Shown piece after piece: positions 55,575 through 64,000 of a stretch of DNA of 64,000 bases. The notes beneath the pieces are model-generated. The model was given only the letters and a program-made list of their open reading frames with translations, did no database searches and was not told the DNA's origin. Origin of the DNA: Epiperipatus broadwayi (lineage: Eukaryota > Onychophora > Udeonychophora > Euonychophora > Peripatidae); assembly GCA_028023455.1 (NCBI GenBank), contig JAQFVV010012416.1:1171767-1235766 (forward strand), in the 5' to 3' direction. Position numbers and translations under genes: made by a program. The number at the start of each line of letters is the position of its first letter. Position 1 is the first letter of the stretch.

Positions 55575-55895
55575 AAACTTATGGTATAGTGGTAGTCCAT
55601 CTTCTTGCCATTTCCATAACCTGATTTCAATCCAGGTTGGGTACATTTTTTTTCATATTTTAATAAGACATAATTTTTTTTGTAGATAACCTGCACTTTA
55701 ACCCACTTCCAATATTGGTCAGTAAATGGGTATCGATATACTCTTAACTAGAAGATAAAATAAAAACGAAAAATACTCGTGCCTTAAACATCTGACAATG
55801 GGCCGCATAATGAATCATGTTTTCTTAATCACCATTTCCTATGAAGATCTGTTGGTGAGATCTTTGTCCTGCAGTTGGCTATTTTAAATCCAGTT
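55575..55895 (+). mobile_element. tRNA-derived SINE (SINE-1), clearest copy
   Basis: TTATGGTATAGTGGTAGTCC (A box) and GATTTCAATCCAGGTTGGG (B box) form the head. The core CCCACTTCCAATATTGGTCA then GTAAATGGGTATCGATA (55703-55738) and the 3' block GATCTGTTGGTGAGATC, TTTGTCCTGCAG (55845-55876) match 17648-18000. No target duplication was read with confidence. Confidence 0.75.
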
Positions 55896-55899
55896 TTAA

Positions 55900-56850
55900 A
55901 TCCGGTTTAATCTACTCCTACCCTTCATTAAAAAATCAATAATAAAAATAAGATCAGATTATCCCTGCAATCACTCTAAAACTAGTAACTGGAAGTTTGC
56001 ATTGAAAACTTTAGCAGAAAATTCAATAAAAATCAATCAAGAAAGTGACCAGATTATGCCAATTAATTCTAGGAAACGATCCAAATGATTTGCAAAATGA
56101 AAGAAATGAATTTCTATTTCAACCTATACATGGATAGAATGTAAATCATATACAAATATGCTTTACATTTAAAGAGAAATATGAGCTGTACAAACTGGTT
56201 GCAGGAAAAGTTGAGAAACTAAAGTCATCTGGTATGATTAAAGAATATCAGGGAAAAAAAGTCCATACATGCTTTTTGATTATAAAATGTCTAGTTTAAT
56301 TAACCAAGAAAAGCTATGTAATGTTCTTCAGAAAATTGATATATCAAAGTATTCTATTATTTTTATAGGCAATCTTTATATATAATTAGAAGTTATAATT
56401 AAAACAGGCTGTGGGAAGCTGGATTTACAATAGCAAGGAAGTTAAGGTTGCCTATTGTTATCTTACTTCTATAACTTAATCAGATTAAACAGAAACAAAA
56501 GTATGGTCTCGGGAAAAAGGAAGAAATATCAGCAACCTAGATAGGTTAAAGTTATAATATTTATACCTAGTTGAAAATACAGAGTAACGTAAGATTTTTA
56601 ATATTAAAGTTAATGAGTAGAGAATTAAAAAAAAAAAACAACATGGAGAGGCAGTTACCTATGGAGAAGACCAAATTAAAAATAACAGACATGCATCTAA
56701 CTTCAAAATTGAGAATGAATATACAGAAATAGTTGGCAAATTATATCATCTTAGAATTTTGTTCTGCAAACAAAACAAACAAGTGGGCAATTTATCATAT
56801 TAGAAGAGATCTCTCCTTTAAAGCACAAATTGCAAAGTTAAAATTGTCCC
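55900..56850. other. AT-rich DNA; possible very old coding relic
   Basis: Parts of 56000-56300 give medium-length K/N/Q-rich frames with no recognisable motif. A 93-residue frame at 56733-57014 runs into the family E palindrome and is fortuitous. Confidence 0.3.
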
Positions 56851-56856
56851 ACTTTG

Positions 56857-57304
56857 ATAATATCTTAAATAATATTTACCGAGGCTGCAACCTCGAGAAT
56901 GTGCATGTAAAATGCAATAGTAGGGACCTCTACAGGTGTTTAACCACAAGCTTATGCTATGGAAGAAAAGAGGGGAACCCCTTCTTTACTTCAACCTACT
57001 TTCTATTTAAATAGGTGAAGCTGAAGCGGTTATTAATGTGTAATAAGAAACGTGGACTTAATCAGTGAAGTATTGAATAGCTTCACGCTCGCAGATCTAA
57101 CCGCTTCAACTTCATCTATTTAAATAGAAAGTAGGCTGAAGTATTGAAGGGGTTCCCCTCTTTTTTTCCATAGCATAAGCTTGTGGTTAAACACCTGTAG
57201 AGGTCCCTACTATCGCATTTTACATGCATATTCTCGAGGTTACAGCCTCGGTAAATATTACTTATGTAATTAATGTGCATTTAATAAATTTATAATATCT
57301 TAAA
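56857..57304. mobile_element. Family E fold-back element with 13-bp TSD
   Basis: ATAATATCTTAAA at 56857-56869 and 57292-57304 flanks a 422-bp insert. Arms of about 165 bp (56871-57033 and 57096-57262) mirror each other: GCCGAGG-type start, GGGACCTCTACAGGTG, AGAGGGGAACCCC, TATTTAAATAG, GAAGCGGTTA. The spacer (57034-57095) holds TAATAAGAAACGTGGAC and CACGCTCGCAGATC once. An asymmetric tail CTTATGTAATTAATGTGC..TTAATAAATTT lies before the right TSD. It uses the same unit as 13147-13545. No protein. Confidence 0.8.
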
Positions 57305-57549
57305 ATAAGCTAATTCATTAGTAAAATGTATTTAGCAGAAAAGTTAATGATGATAAAATGAAATAATAAATTATCATTATGATAACAGATGTGATTCTGA
57401 GCAGAATAAAAAATAAATCACCTGATAAATCATTCTCAGAGAGAAATGCTATATCAGTGTTAACCTTATAGCAGTTAATAATAATGATGAAGATGATGAA
57501 AAAAAATCAAAAATATAATGCCAATTTACACAATGCATCACAGGAACAA

Positions 57550-58437
57550 TGTGATGTGATGTACTGTAGCTTCTCCTTAAATGGAGTCAAGAATCTCTCA
57601 ACAATTATGCCCAGAGAAACCTGTTAGCCACTTTATTTTCCATTCCCCAGTCTAAGTTTTTCCATATACTGCTCCATCCCATTTCCACAGCATAATCTTT
57701 GTCAACTCTATGGCCTTTATATCTAAATCCCCCATATCTTCTCCCAAACCCAGCATAAAAACTAATAATTCACTTTCTGTATATTCACTTTTTTCATATT
57801 TATTCTTCCATAACTTCTGTATATGTGCACTTTCTGTTTTCAAGCATTTACATTCAATTAACAGATGCCTAATATTTTCTATTCCTTCCTTACATAATTT
57901 ACAGACTAAATCACCCATATTTTTCCACTTACATGTATATTCTCTTGTTGCTAAAGATCCCGTTTGAGCCTTAAACAATAAACTACTTTCCTTACTATTA
58001 TCATATATTAACTCGCACCTAATATTCTGTTTATTTTTATATATATTTAAACTCTTTTTACTCTCCATACTAGTACTCCATCTCTCTAACTCTCTATTCT
58101 TTATTAATAAATCTATTCTTTTATCCTATTCCTTACCACTATAACACTCAACAATCCTCCCCATCTTTTGTACAAATATACTGATATAAATTCTTTATCC
58201 AAATCTTTTGCATACCGCATTACCTTTCTCAGCCATCTTGTTACCTGCCCTTTACTCATAACCCGATTAAATACTATTTTGGCTATTCTTTTATTATCCA
58301 TAAACTGCAATCTACCAAACATTTTCATTTTACTTTTTGCATCTCTCATATGAAAACTTGACCATTCCATTTCTTCTTGAATTGCCTCCCTTGCTGTCCA
58401 CACATCTGCATCCAATGCATGTCTTCCACTTCCCTTT
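57550..58437 (-). pseudogene. LINE-2 3' fragment, longest copy
   Basis: Minus strand. Upstream frame 58415-58113 reads REAIQEEMEWSSFHMRDAKSKMKMFGRLQFMDNKRIAKIVFNRVMSKGQVTRWLRKVMRYAKDL (the post-RT connector region, given here as a description of positions rather than a family match), and after a frameshift 58068-57652 reads SSLLFKAQTGSLATREY, KWKNMGDLVCKLCKEGIENI, RHLLIECKCL, LWKNKYEKSEYTESEL, ELTKIMLWKWDGAVYG. C-x2-C, H and C of the zinc-knuckle are intact. The 3' UTR ends in a GATGTGATGTGATGTAC-type tail at 57550. It is 5'-truncated at 58437, exactly where the next copy's tail begins. Confidence 0.8.
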
Positions 58438-59085
58438 GATGTGATGTGATGTGATGTATTATGGCTTCTCCTTAAACGAAGTCAAGAATATCTCAGCAAT
58501 TATGCCCAGATAAACCTGTTAGCCACTTTCTTTTACATTCCCCACTCTAAATTTACCCATAATCTGCTCTATCCCATTTCCACAACATAATTTTTGTCAA
58601 CTCTATAACCTTTATATCTAAATCCCCCTTATCTTTTCCCAAGCCCAGCATAAAAACCAATAATTCACTTTCTGTATAATCACTCTTTTCATATTTATTT
58701 TTCCACAACTTCATTATATGTACCCTTTCTGTTTTCAAACATTTACATTCAATTAACAAATGCCTAATATTTTCAATTCCTTCCTTACATAATTTACAAA
58801 ATAAATCACCCATATTTTTCCATTTACATGTATATTCTTTTGTAGCTAAAGATCCCGTTCGAGCCTTAAACAATAAACTACTTTCCTTACTATTATCATA
58901 AATTAACTCACACCTAATATTCTGTTTATTTCTATATATATTTAAACTCTTTTTACTCTCCATACTATTTCTCCATCTCTCTAACTCCCTAGTCTTTATT
59001 AATAAATTTATTCTTTTATCCCATTCCTTACTACTATAACATTCAATAATCCTCTTAACACAATCATCCCATCTTTTCACATTGA
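58438..59085 (-). pseudogene. LINE-2 3' fragment, second copy, adjacent
   Basis: A 175-codon open frame (59080-58553, minus) covers MKRWDDCVKRIIECYSSKEW, the connector, SSLLFKARTGSLATKEY, the zinc-knuckle CKLCKEGIENIRHLLIECKC and ELTKIMLWKWDRADYG. It has no internal stop, so it is younger than most LINE copies in the window. The tail (CATCA)n lies at 58438-58452 and directly abuts the 5' truncation point of the copy at 57550-58437. It is itself 5'-truncated near 59085. Confidence 0.8.
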
Positions 59086-59169
59086 GAAGTCAGTAGATAT
59101 ATAAGCAGCTTGATTTGGATTGAAACATTATTAAAAAGTTATTACTAGATGGAAAATATATTACTTTAA

Positions 59170-59300
59170 AAAAAATCCAACTCCTCACTAATGAAAGTTG
59201 TAGACCAAAAACTACTTCTGGAATATGGATAGTATGAATTTAATAAATACAATGTAGTAGTCGTTGTTTACTCAAGATGGTAACAATGAAATAGGATAAC
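59170..59300 (+). repeat. Family A fragment with mutated hammerhead
   Basis: CAACTCCTCACTAATGAAAG, TTGTAGACCAAAAACTAC and TTCTGGAATATGGATAGTATG follow the family A ribozyme and its 3' flank. G5 is changed (CUAAUGA), G12 is A and the cleavage triplet is UUC. Inactive relic. Confidence 0.5.
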
Positions 59301-59639
59301 TACTTTACTTGCTTAATAATAATAACATTAATAAATATATACTTCTTTTAAAACTCAATTTTATTTTTTCTTGTAAAAAGAAAAAAAAAAACGTTATTAG
59401 CTTCTGCATTTTTTTTAAAAAAATCATCAAATTGTCTATGGCAGATAGTATTTTGTTTCACTTATTGTCTAAATAATATTTCAGAAACTTGTATTTTATC
59501 ATCTCAGAATATCTTATTTTATGCAATATTCAAAAATCAAATCTCTTATTACCTATACATTATCCAAAATATAGCATCATATTACTCTCTCATTTAGTGG
59601 ACACTTAGAATTAATGTGCTTTATCATTAATATTATCAG

Positions 59640-59835
59640 TCATCTTGATGTAGTTATCGTGATAATGGAATTGATCTGGACCAACTGATGAGTGCTGATT
59701 CAGCTCAAAACATGTATATTGAAGATTATTTATCTTTTTCACATATGTGCTTATGTGTATTGGTTGTATGAGATAGAGCGGATAGCTGAAGGGAGATTGA
59801 AAGTCTGTGTTCAAGTCCCTTATAATTTACATACA
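59640..59835 (+). mobile_element. Family B unit (partial) with B-box-like segment
   Basis: GATAATGGAATTGATCTGG leads into the hammerhead (59678-59724). Then come GATTATTTATCTTTTTCAC, GTGTATTGGTTGTATGAG, ATAGAGCGGATAGCTGAAGG and TGTTCAAGTCCC, a good match to the RNA polymerase III B box. The same order occurs in the right arm at 30286-30430 and at 60120-60240. Confidence 0.6.
59678..59724 (+). ncRNA. Family B hammerhead, G12 lost
   Basis: ACCAA (59680-59684), CUGAUGA, stem II GUGCU-GAUUC-AGCUC (one mismatch), AAAA instead of GAAA (G12 to A), CAUGUAUA, UUGAA. Stem I is partly lost. Predicted inactive. Confidence 0.6.
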
Positions 59836-59886
59836 GTAATTGTGACACCAATCTCTCTTTTTCTGAGTTAGATTTACTGTAATTGT

Positions 59887-60265
59887 TTAATTTGAAATAC
59901 AGGCATTCTTATACCTGGAGCTTAATTGTAAATATAGGGGATTTGAACTCAGATTTTCAAGCAACTTCAACTATCCACACTATTTCATACCATTGATACA
60001 CATGACCACACACATGTAGAAAAGACAAATAATCACCTATATACATATTTTGTGCTGAACCAGCACTCATCAGTTGGTCCAGATTATCATCTCCCTCACT
60101 AGTTCAGCACAAAATATATTGGTGATTATTTATCTTTTCTACATGTGTGTGGTCATGTGTAACAATGGTATGGGATAGTCTGGATAGTTGAAGGTTGGTA
60201 GAAAGTGAGTTCAAATCCCATATATTTACAATTAAGTTCCAGGTATAAGAATGCCTGTATTTCAA
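59887..60265. mobile_element. Family B fold-back (inverted dimer)
   Basis: ATTTGAAATACAGGCATTC and TTATACCTGGAGCTTAATTG at the left mirror CAATTAAGTTCCAGGTATAA and GAATGCCTGTATTTCAAAT at the right; the arms meet near 60095. Each arm carries GGATTTGAACTC or its inverse GAGTTCAAATCCC (B box) and the GTGTGTGGTCATGTGTA block. The left arm holds a hammerhead (60035-60080), the right arm only its 3' half (CAGCACAAAAUAUAUUGGU). The terminal TTTGAAATACAGG repeats may be the true element ends. Confidence 0.7.
60035..60080 (-). ncRNA. Family B hammerhead, G12 lost by CG to CA
   Basis: Minus strand: GGACCAA, CUGAUGA, perfect stem II GUGCU-GGUUC-AGCAC, AAAA (should be GAAA), UAUGUAUA, UAGGU. Only the G of the C11.1-G12 dinucleotide and one base in stem I differ from an intact ribozyme. 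Confidence 0.65.
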
Positions 60266-60289
60266 ATCTTACACATAAAACCTGCATTC

Positions 60290-60705
60290 TACCCATCCCT
60301 CTTCCATGTATTTAAGTGGATACTGTCCTATACATGAGAGGTCAGAATGACTTGAGGTCAACATCAGCATTACAACAATATTGGCATCAGCATGGGATTT
60401 GGGGCATTCTATCATCAGATTTTCAATGGTATGGATGGCTGAAGAGTTGGAGGTTGGAGTAGATCGAAGCCTGTCCATTAAAGTACAAAGTTTTGCTGTC
60501 TTAATATAAACTAAGCGCTGATTATATATAAATATGTGTGAGAGATGGTAATCTGGACCAACTGATGAGAGCTGGTTCAGCACGAAATACGGATATTGGT
60601 GATTATTTATCTTTTCTACATGTGTGTGGTCATGTGTATCAGAGGTATGATATAGTGTGGATAGTTGAAGGCTCCTTGAAAGTCTGACTTTGTAACTGTT
60701 TGAGT
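60290..60705 (+). mobile_element. Family B unit, full length, hammerhead intact
   Basis: Order: CATGTATTTAAGTGGATACT, GAGAGGTCAGAATGACTTG, TTTGGGGCATTCTATCATC, GGAGGTTGGAGTAGATCG, AAGCCTGTCCATTAAAG, then the hammerhead (60555-60600), GATTATTTATCTTTTCTAC, ATGTGTGTGGTCATGTGTA. The minus strand stays open for 162 codons (60757-60269) across the whole unit, ribozyme included; part of that frame (MDRLRSTPTSNS, IENLMIECP) is also open at 49578-49640 (MDRLQSTPHSNS, IENLMMECS). Whether it is translated is unknown. Confidence 0.65.
60555..60600 (+). ncRNA. Family B hammerhead ribozyme, core intact
   Basis: ACCAA (60557-60561) pairs with UUGGU (60596-60600). Between them: CUGAUGA (60562-60568), stem II GAGCU-GGUUC-AGCAC (one A-A mismatch), GAA (60584-60586), stem III region AUACGGAU (60587-60594) and A60595 at the cleavage position. 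Cleavage is predicted after 60595. The C-GAA junction is unmutated here, unlike the copies at 59678 and 60035. Confidence 0.75.
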
Positions 60706-60759
60706 GATCGCTATCATTCTTCAAATAATTTATTTTGAAGGAAGGATGTGCTTTCAATA

Positions 60760-61810
60760 AAAAGATAAGATCTCTACATGAACACTTTATTTGCGATTAA
60801 AAAATTAGCAAATTCTATCATAATGTTTTTGTTTTTTCCCCCTTTTTTTAGAATAAAGAATGGAGAATGCTTTAGAATCCTGCAAATATTCTTACAAGAT
60901 TTTTAAAAGTTGGCAGAATGAAGAGAGATTGTTTTAAAAAAAAATTATAAAATATAATAACTATCTGAAGAAATAGCAATTATATATTCTACTCAAATGT
61001 CTGCTTAGATTGTGATAATATTGATATTCTGCAAACAAAGAGAAAATAGAAGGAATTTAAAATGGTTTCTGTCATTCCAATAAATAAACAAACAAAAAAT
61101 GCCCATGATTAACTATTTTGCCCATTATTTAGAATGATTTATGACAATTAGTATTTAAACAGATTTAAGCATGTTGGCAAAAATACACAATATTATATTT
61201 ACAATATGATATATAAATTCTGGGGGGAAGCGATCTAACAATCCAAAAGATTTACATAAATAATAGCCGAAAATCTGTTGACAAAGTCTGCACCAGTCAC
61301 TAGCAGAGTGTAATAAAGTTAAATACCATCTATGACTGTTAACAGCAGTTCATCACTTTAAAAGAGTTTCTTTAAACTAAAAAGGTACGCTTGAATCTTC
61401 ATAGAGTTTTACTCAACTAACGCAAAAGAAATACTGATTTTATGTAATCGTTTGAAGTGGTAGTTTTACCCTGAGAGATTATAAGATTTGACAAGTTGTT
61501 AAGTGATTCATTACGTCAATAAAGAATTGTTTTGTTTTGTTTTCAAGATTGATCTCGATCGTGAAATAGAGTTGAAATATAGATGGAATTAAATGATGAT
61601 ATATATACTTTTATGGATGTGGAAAAATTTGATCGTAGAATAAAACAAGATTTGTATGAATATGTAAATTAAGTGCATTTTAGTAACTAAAAGATAATTT
61701 ACTTTTTTAAAAGATTAGGAGTAGATAAAAATATAAAACTACTTTAAAATATCTCTCTTCCAGTGAATCTCTTTAATACTTCCATAGAGAAATCTTTGCA
61801 AATGCTAAAT
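60760..61810. other. AT-rich DNA, nothing recognised
   Basis: No element or coding potential could be supported. Confidence 0.4.
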
Positions 61811-61814
61811 GGAG

Positions 61815-62030
61815 GTTGTTTTAACTTTTATGTAACAATAACTAGATGTCCATTTATTGGCCAATATTTGATGGTTAGCTGATTCTGCTATGGGTAAGCT
61901 ACATGACAGAAAAATTCTAACTTGATTGAAATCTATGAGTTTTTAAATACCTATCAGAAATTAAAACCCAGGTCATGAGCATGTTAGGTGGATGGTATTA
62001 TCACTACTAGATGAGGTTTTTCACATAAGA
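61815..62030 (-). mobile_element. tRNA-derived SINE (SINE-1), diverged copy
   Basis: Minus strand: CATCTAGTAGTGATAATACC (A box region), GACCTGGGTTTTAATTTC (B-box-like), then the core AAATATTGGCCAATAAATGG followed by ACATCTAGTTATTG, matching AATATTGGTCAGTAAATGG in the 55575 copy. Confidence 0.6.
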
Positions 62031-62149
62031 GATAATTACTAAAAATACTGTATGGAAAATAATTTTAGTAAGTATTTTTATGTTAATATTTTTATTGGGG
62101 ATATAAGATTTTTTTATCTTTTTAATGAAGTGTTATAACTTTATTTTTC

Positions 62150-62345
62150 TTATTGCATTACCAAATCCATATAATATTAATATTATTTATGTTTTTTACT
62201 ACTTTTTTTACAATGTTTTTTTACAACACACTATTGGTGGTTTTGATCGCCCCAGCAATCTTCTTCAGAACTTCTACGTATATTTCCAAATATAAAAAGT
62301 AATAAAGAACATAAATGATATTAATATTATATAGATTTTTTTTTA
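62150..62345 (-). repeat. Palindromic repeat with hammerhead-like motif
   Basis: ATATAATATTAATATTATTTATG on the left (quoted in part: TAATATTAATATTATTTATG) mirrors CATAAATGATATTAATATTA on the right. In between, the minus strand has CUGAAGA (complement at 62262-62268), one A, stem II GAUUGC-UGGG-GCGAUC (6 bp), AAAA in place of GAAA, CCACC. G12 is lost by a C-G to C-A change. The extra A after CUGANGA is shared with the motif at 9612. Confidence 0.45.
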
Positions 62346-62349
62346 TTTA

Positions 62350-64000
62350 CACAGATTGATGAATTGTTACATTTTTTAATATAACAAAGAACACTGTTGA
62401 TGAATAAAGGTAATCTAATTCTTCATAAAATAATGCAGAAATTTTTTTTAAAAATCATGTATATAAAAATATAGTTATTCTTGATATAAGAATAATCTGG
62501 CCTCAAGGTGTAAAATAATTTATTTTTTATCAATAGTTACTCAACAGAAATGTCTAAAATAATATCAGAATTGCTAAACATTTCCAATGATTTAGTTACA
62601 TCAGTGTTTTTAATATTTCCAGTAAATGAAAATTGATGTTTGAGAGAGATTTACACAGAAGACTCCTATTTCTGATTATGGTACCGAGTTTACTGCTTGT
62701 TTATATTTAAAGCTGGATAAATTATAACACTGGTTATCATTTCTACAATAAGTACAACTTTAAAAACACATAAAACTGAGGTTTCCTACTTGTTATAAGG
62801 ACATGTTTTTATCGGATTAGATATGGAATCTTGAGAATAATTTTTGTAGAAAAGGTAAAGCCCATTTGCATTACAAAGGTGGTCTCAAAAAAATTCTAAA
62901 AAAGATGTAGTGCTAGCTTTTCATTGGCAAACATTGCCGAAGACAAAGTATAGTCAAGGACTACAATTATGCAAGCTAAAGGGGGGAAAAAATCATGAAG
63001 CAAGAAATTAAAAGATATCATTTAAAGATGCGATTTAAATAGATTTTGGTATCATTGTGTATTATATATGGATTGATTTGTGTCCACAGACAGATTTATA
63101 ATCATTTTAAAATCCAGTTTTATCTTTCCAGCTTTTTTTAAACTTATTTTCTAACGCTAGAATGGATTATTTATTTGTTGGTAATTACTAATTCTTATGA
63201 TGACAATTTTTCTGTTGAATGTAAATAATTAGATGATAACCAATTAAAAACACTTAATTATCATAATAGATTTTCCCCATTACTTGCTGTCTCTTAAAAG
63301 TACTTTGTTCTAGTATTGCACTATTGGGACTACATTACAAATTTTAAGGGCATTTATATAAAAAAGATACGTTTATGATTTGACATGTATCTGAAATTTT
63401 AATGTTTAAATCATCATATATATCTAGAATATAAAAAATATATATTCTTAAGTCTATAACATTTAGATTAAGTTAAAGAAGTAGAGATATGTAGGTTAAT
63501 ATTTCTTGTGAAATCTAGATGTCTGTAATGATAGACAGAAAAGTGTTTTATGCTACTTCTTAGTATATTTATTACTGAAAGTAAAAAAAAAAGGGTTTAT
63601 TTGTAAACCAGCAGATTTCAATCAGATATTTGTATTTTTCTTATTTAAATCCGATGAATTATCAGTAGAAAATTTTAAACGTCACTTATTGTTGTTGGCA
63701 AAGTAAGTAATAAATCTGATAACTTATATAAATATTAGAAAATTTCCATTATCACTAAATCCTATGGAAGGTAATTTAGTTTCATATCTTATCATTTCAT
63801 TTATAAGTTTAGCCTATAACTCAATCATTATTAACCTTTCCATAGTACCTTTTATTTATTGGTTGAATGAGTAAAACTCTAAACTTTTTTAATTGGTCAA
63901 CTCACAAACTCTTTGATAGAAATATTTTTATCTTTTAATATATATTAATTTTAGTTTCATTTTCAAAAAGTATATTAATTATTTGTAATGTTAGGAAAGT
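62350..64000. other. AT-rich DNA, nothing recognised
   Basis: No gene, tRNA-like boxes or element ends were found in this last stretch. Confidence 0.4.

Noticed and set aside
56733-57014. 93-residue plus-strand frame as a gene
   Set aside because: Most of it is the left arm of the family E palindrome; it crosses the target-site duplication.
1-64000. CRISPR arrays, operons, bacterial-type promoters or terminators
   Set aside because: No regularly spaced repeats and no dense coding; the window is eukaryotic repeat-rich DNA.

Overview
The window is AT-rich (roughly 70% A+T or more by eye) nuclear DNA from a metazoan, most likely an invertebrate. The evidence is tRNA-derived SINEs, several non-LTR retrotransposon families, Tigger-, mariner- and MITE-type DNA transposons, LTR-like blocks, many microsatellites and no operon-like coding. 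The species cannot be named from the sequence; the SINE families typical of cephalopods were not seen. I found no intact protein-coding gene and no convincing host exon. Nearly all longer open frames are fragments of transposable elements or chance frames.

Layout. 0-6.3 kb: tail-to-tail RTE-type LINE 3' ends, a SINE with a 17-bp target duplication, two 3' fragments of a second LINE family (called LINE-2 here), one of them split by a palindromic insert, and old ribozyme-family repeats. 7.2-12.4 kb: an LTR-like block, two single hammerhead-like motifs, repeat arrays and a LINE relic. 13-17 kb: a terminally redundant family E unit, a composite family B fold-back and a stop-riddled LINE reverse transcriptase. 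17-19 kb: the only stretch resembling a host promoter or first exon (weak), plus a SINE. 21-27.7 kb and 37.2-37.9 kb: a cluster of palindromic elements (families A and D) carrying hammerhead motifs. 28-33.4 kb: two elements whose inverted repeats hold a YY1-like motif, then a TA-flanked MITE with a LINE fragment inside. 38.6-48.1 kb: direct repeats, RTE LINE ends, a tandemly duplicated SINE junction, a deleted mariner, an LTR-like block and a deleted Tigger. 49-64 kb: family B units, the second MITE copy, a gypsy-type RNase H relic, SINEs, a family E palindrome, two adjacent LINE-2 copies and more family B units.

The most interesting content is a set of short repeat families (A, B, D, and possibly E) that do not behave like ordinary SINEs or DNA transposons. 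A and B carry recognisable type I hammerhead ribozymes: CUGANGA core, stem II, GAAA, a very short self-complementary stem III, a UH cleavage position and a closing stem I. Where their ends could be mapped, A, D and E insertions are flanked by 13-15-bp duplications; no duplication was found for B. All four families occur as fold-backs (inverted dimers), and some A and E units are terminally redundant. This combination resembles non-autonomous Penelope-like elements or retrozymes replicating through multimeric or circular RNA. The assignment is an inference; the ribozyme core and the duplications are read directly. In families B and D several copies have lost the invariant G12 by a C-G to C-A change, so many copies should be inactive.
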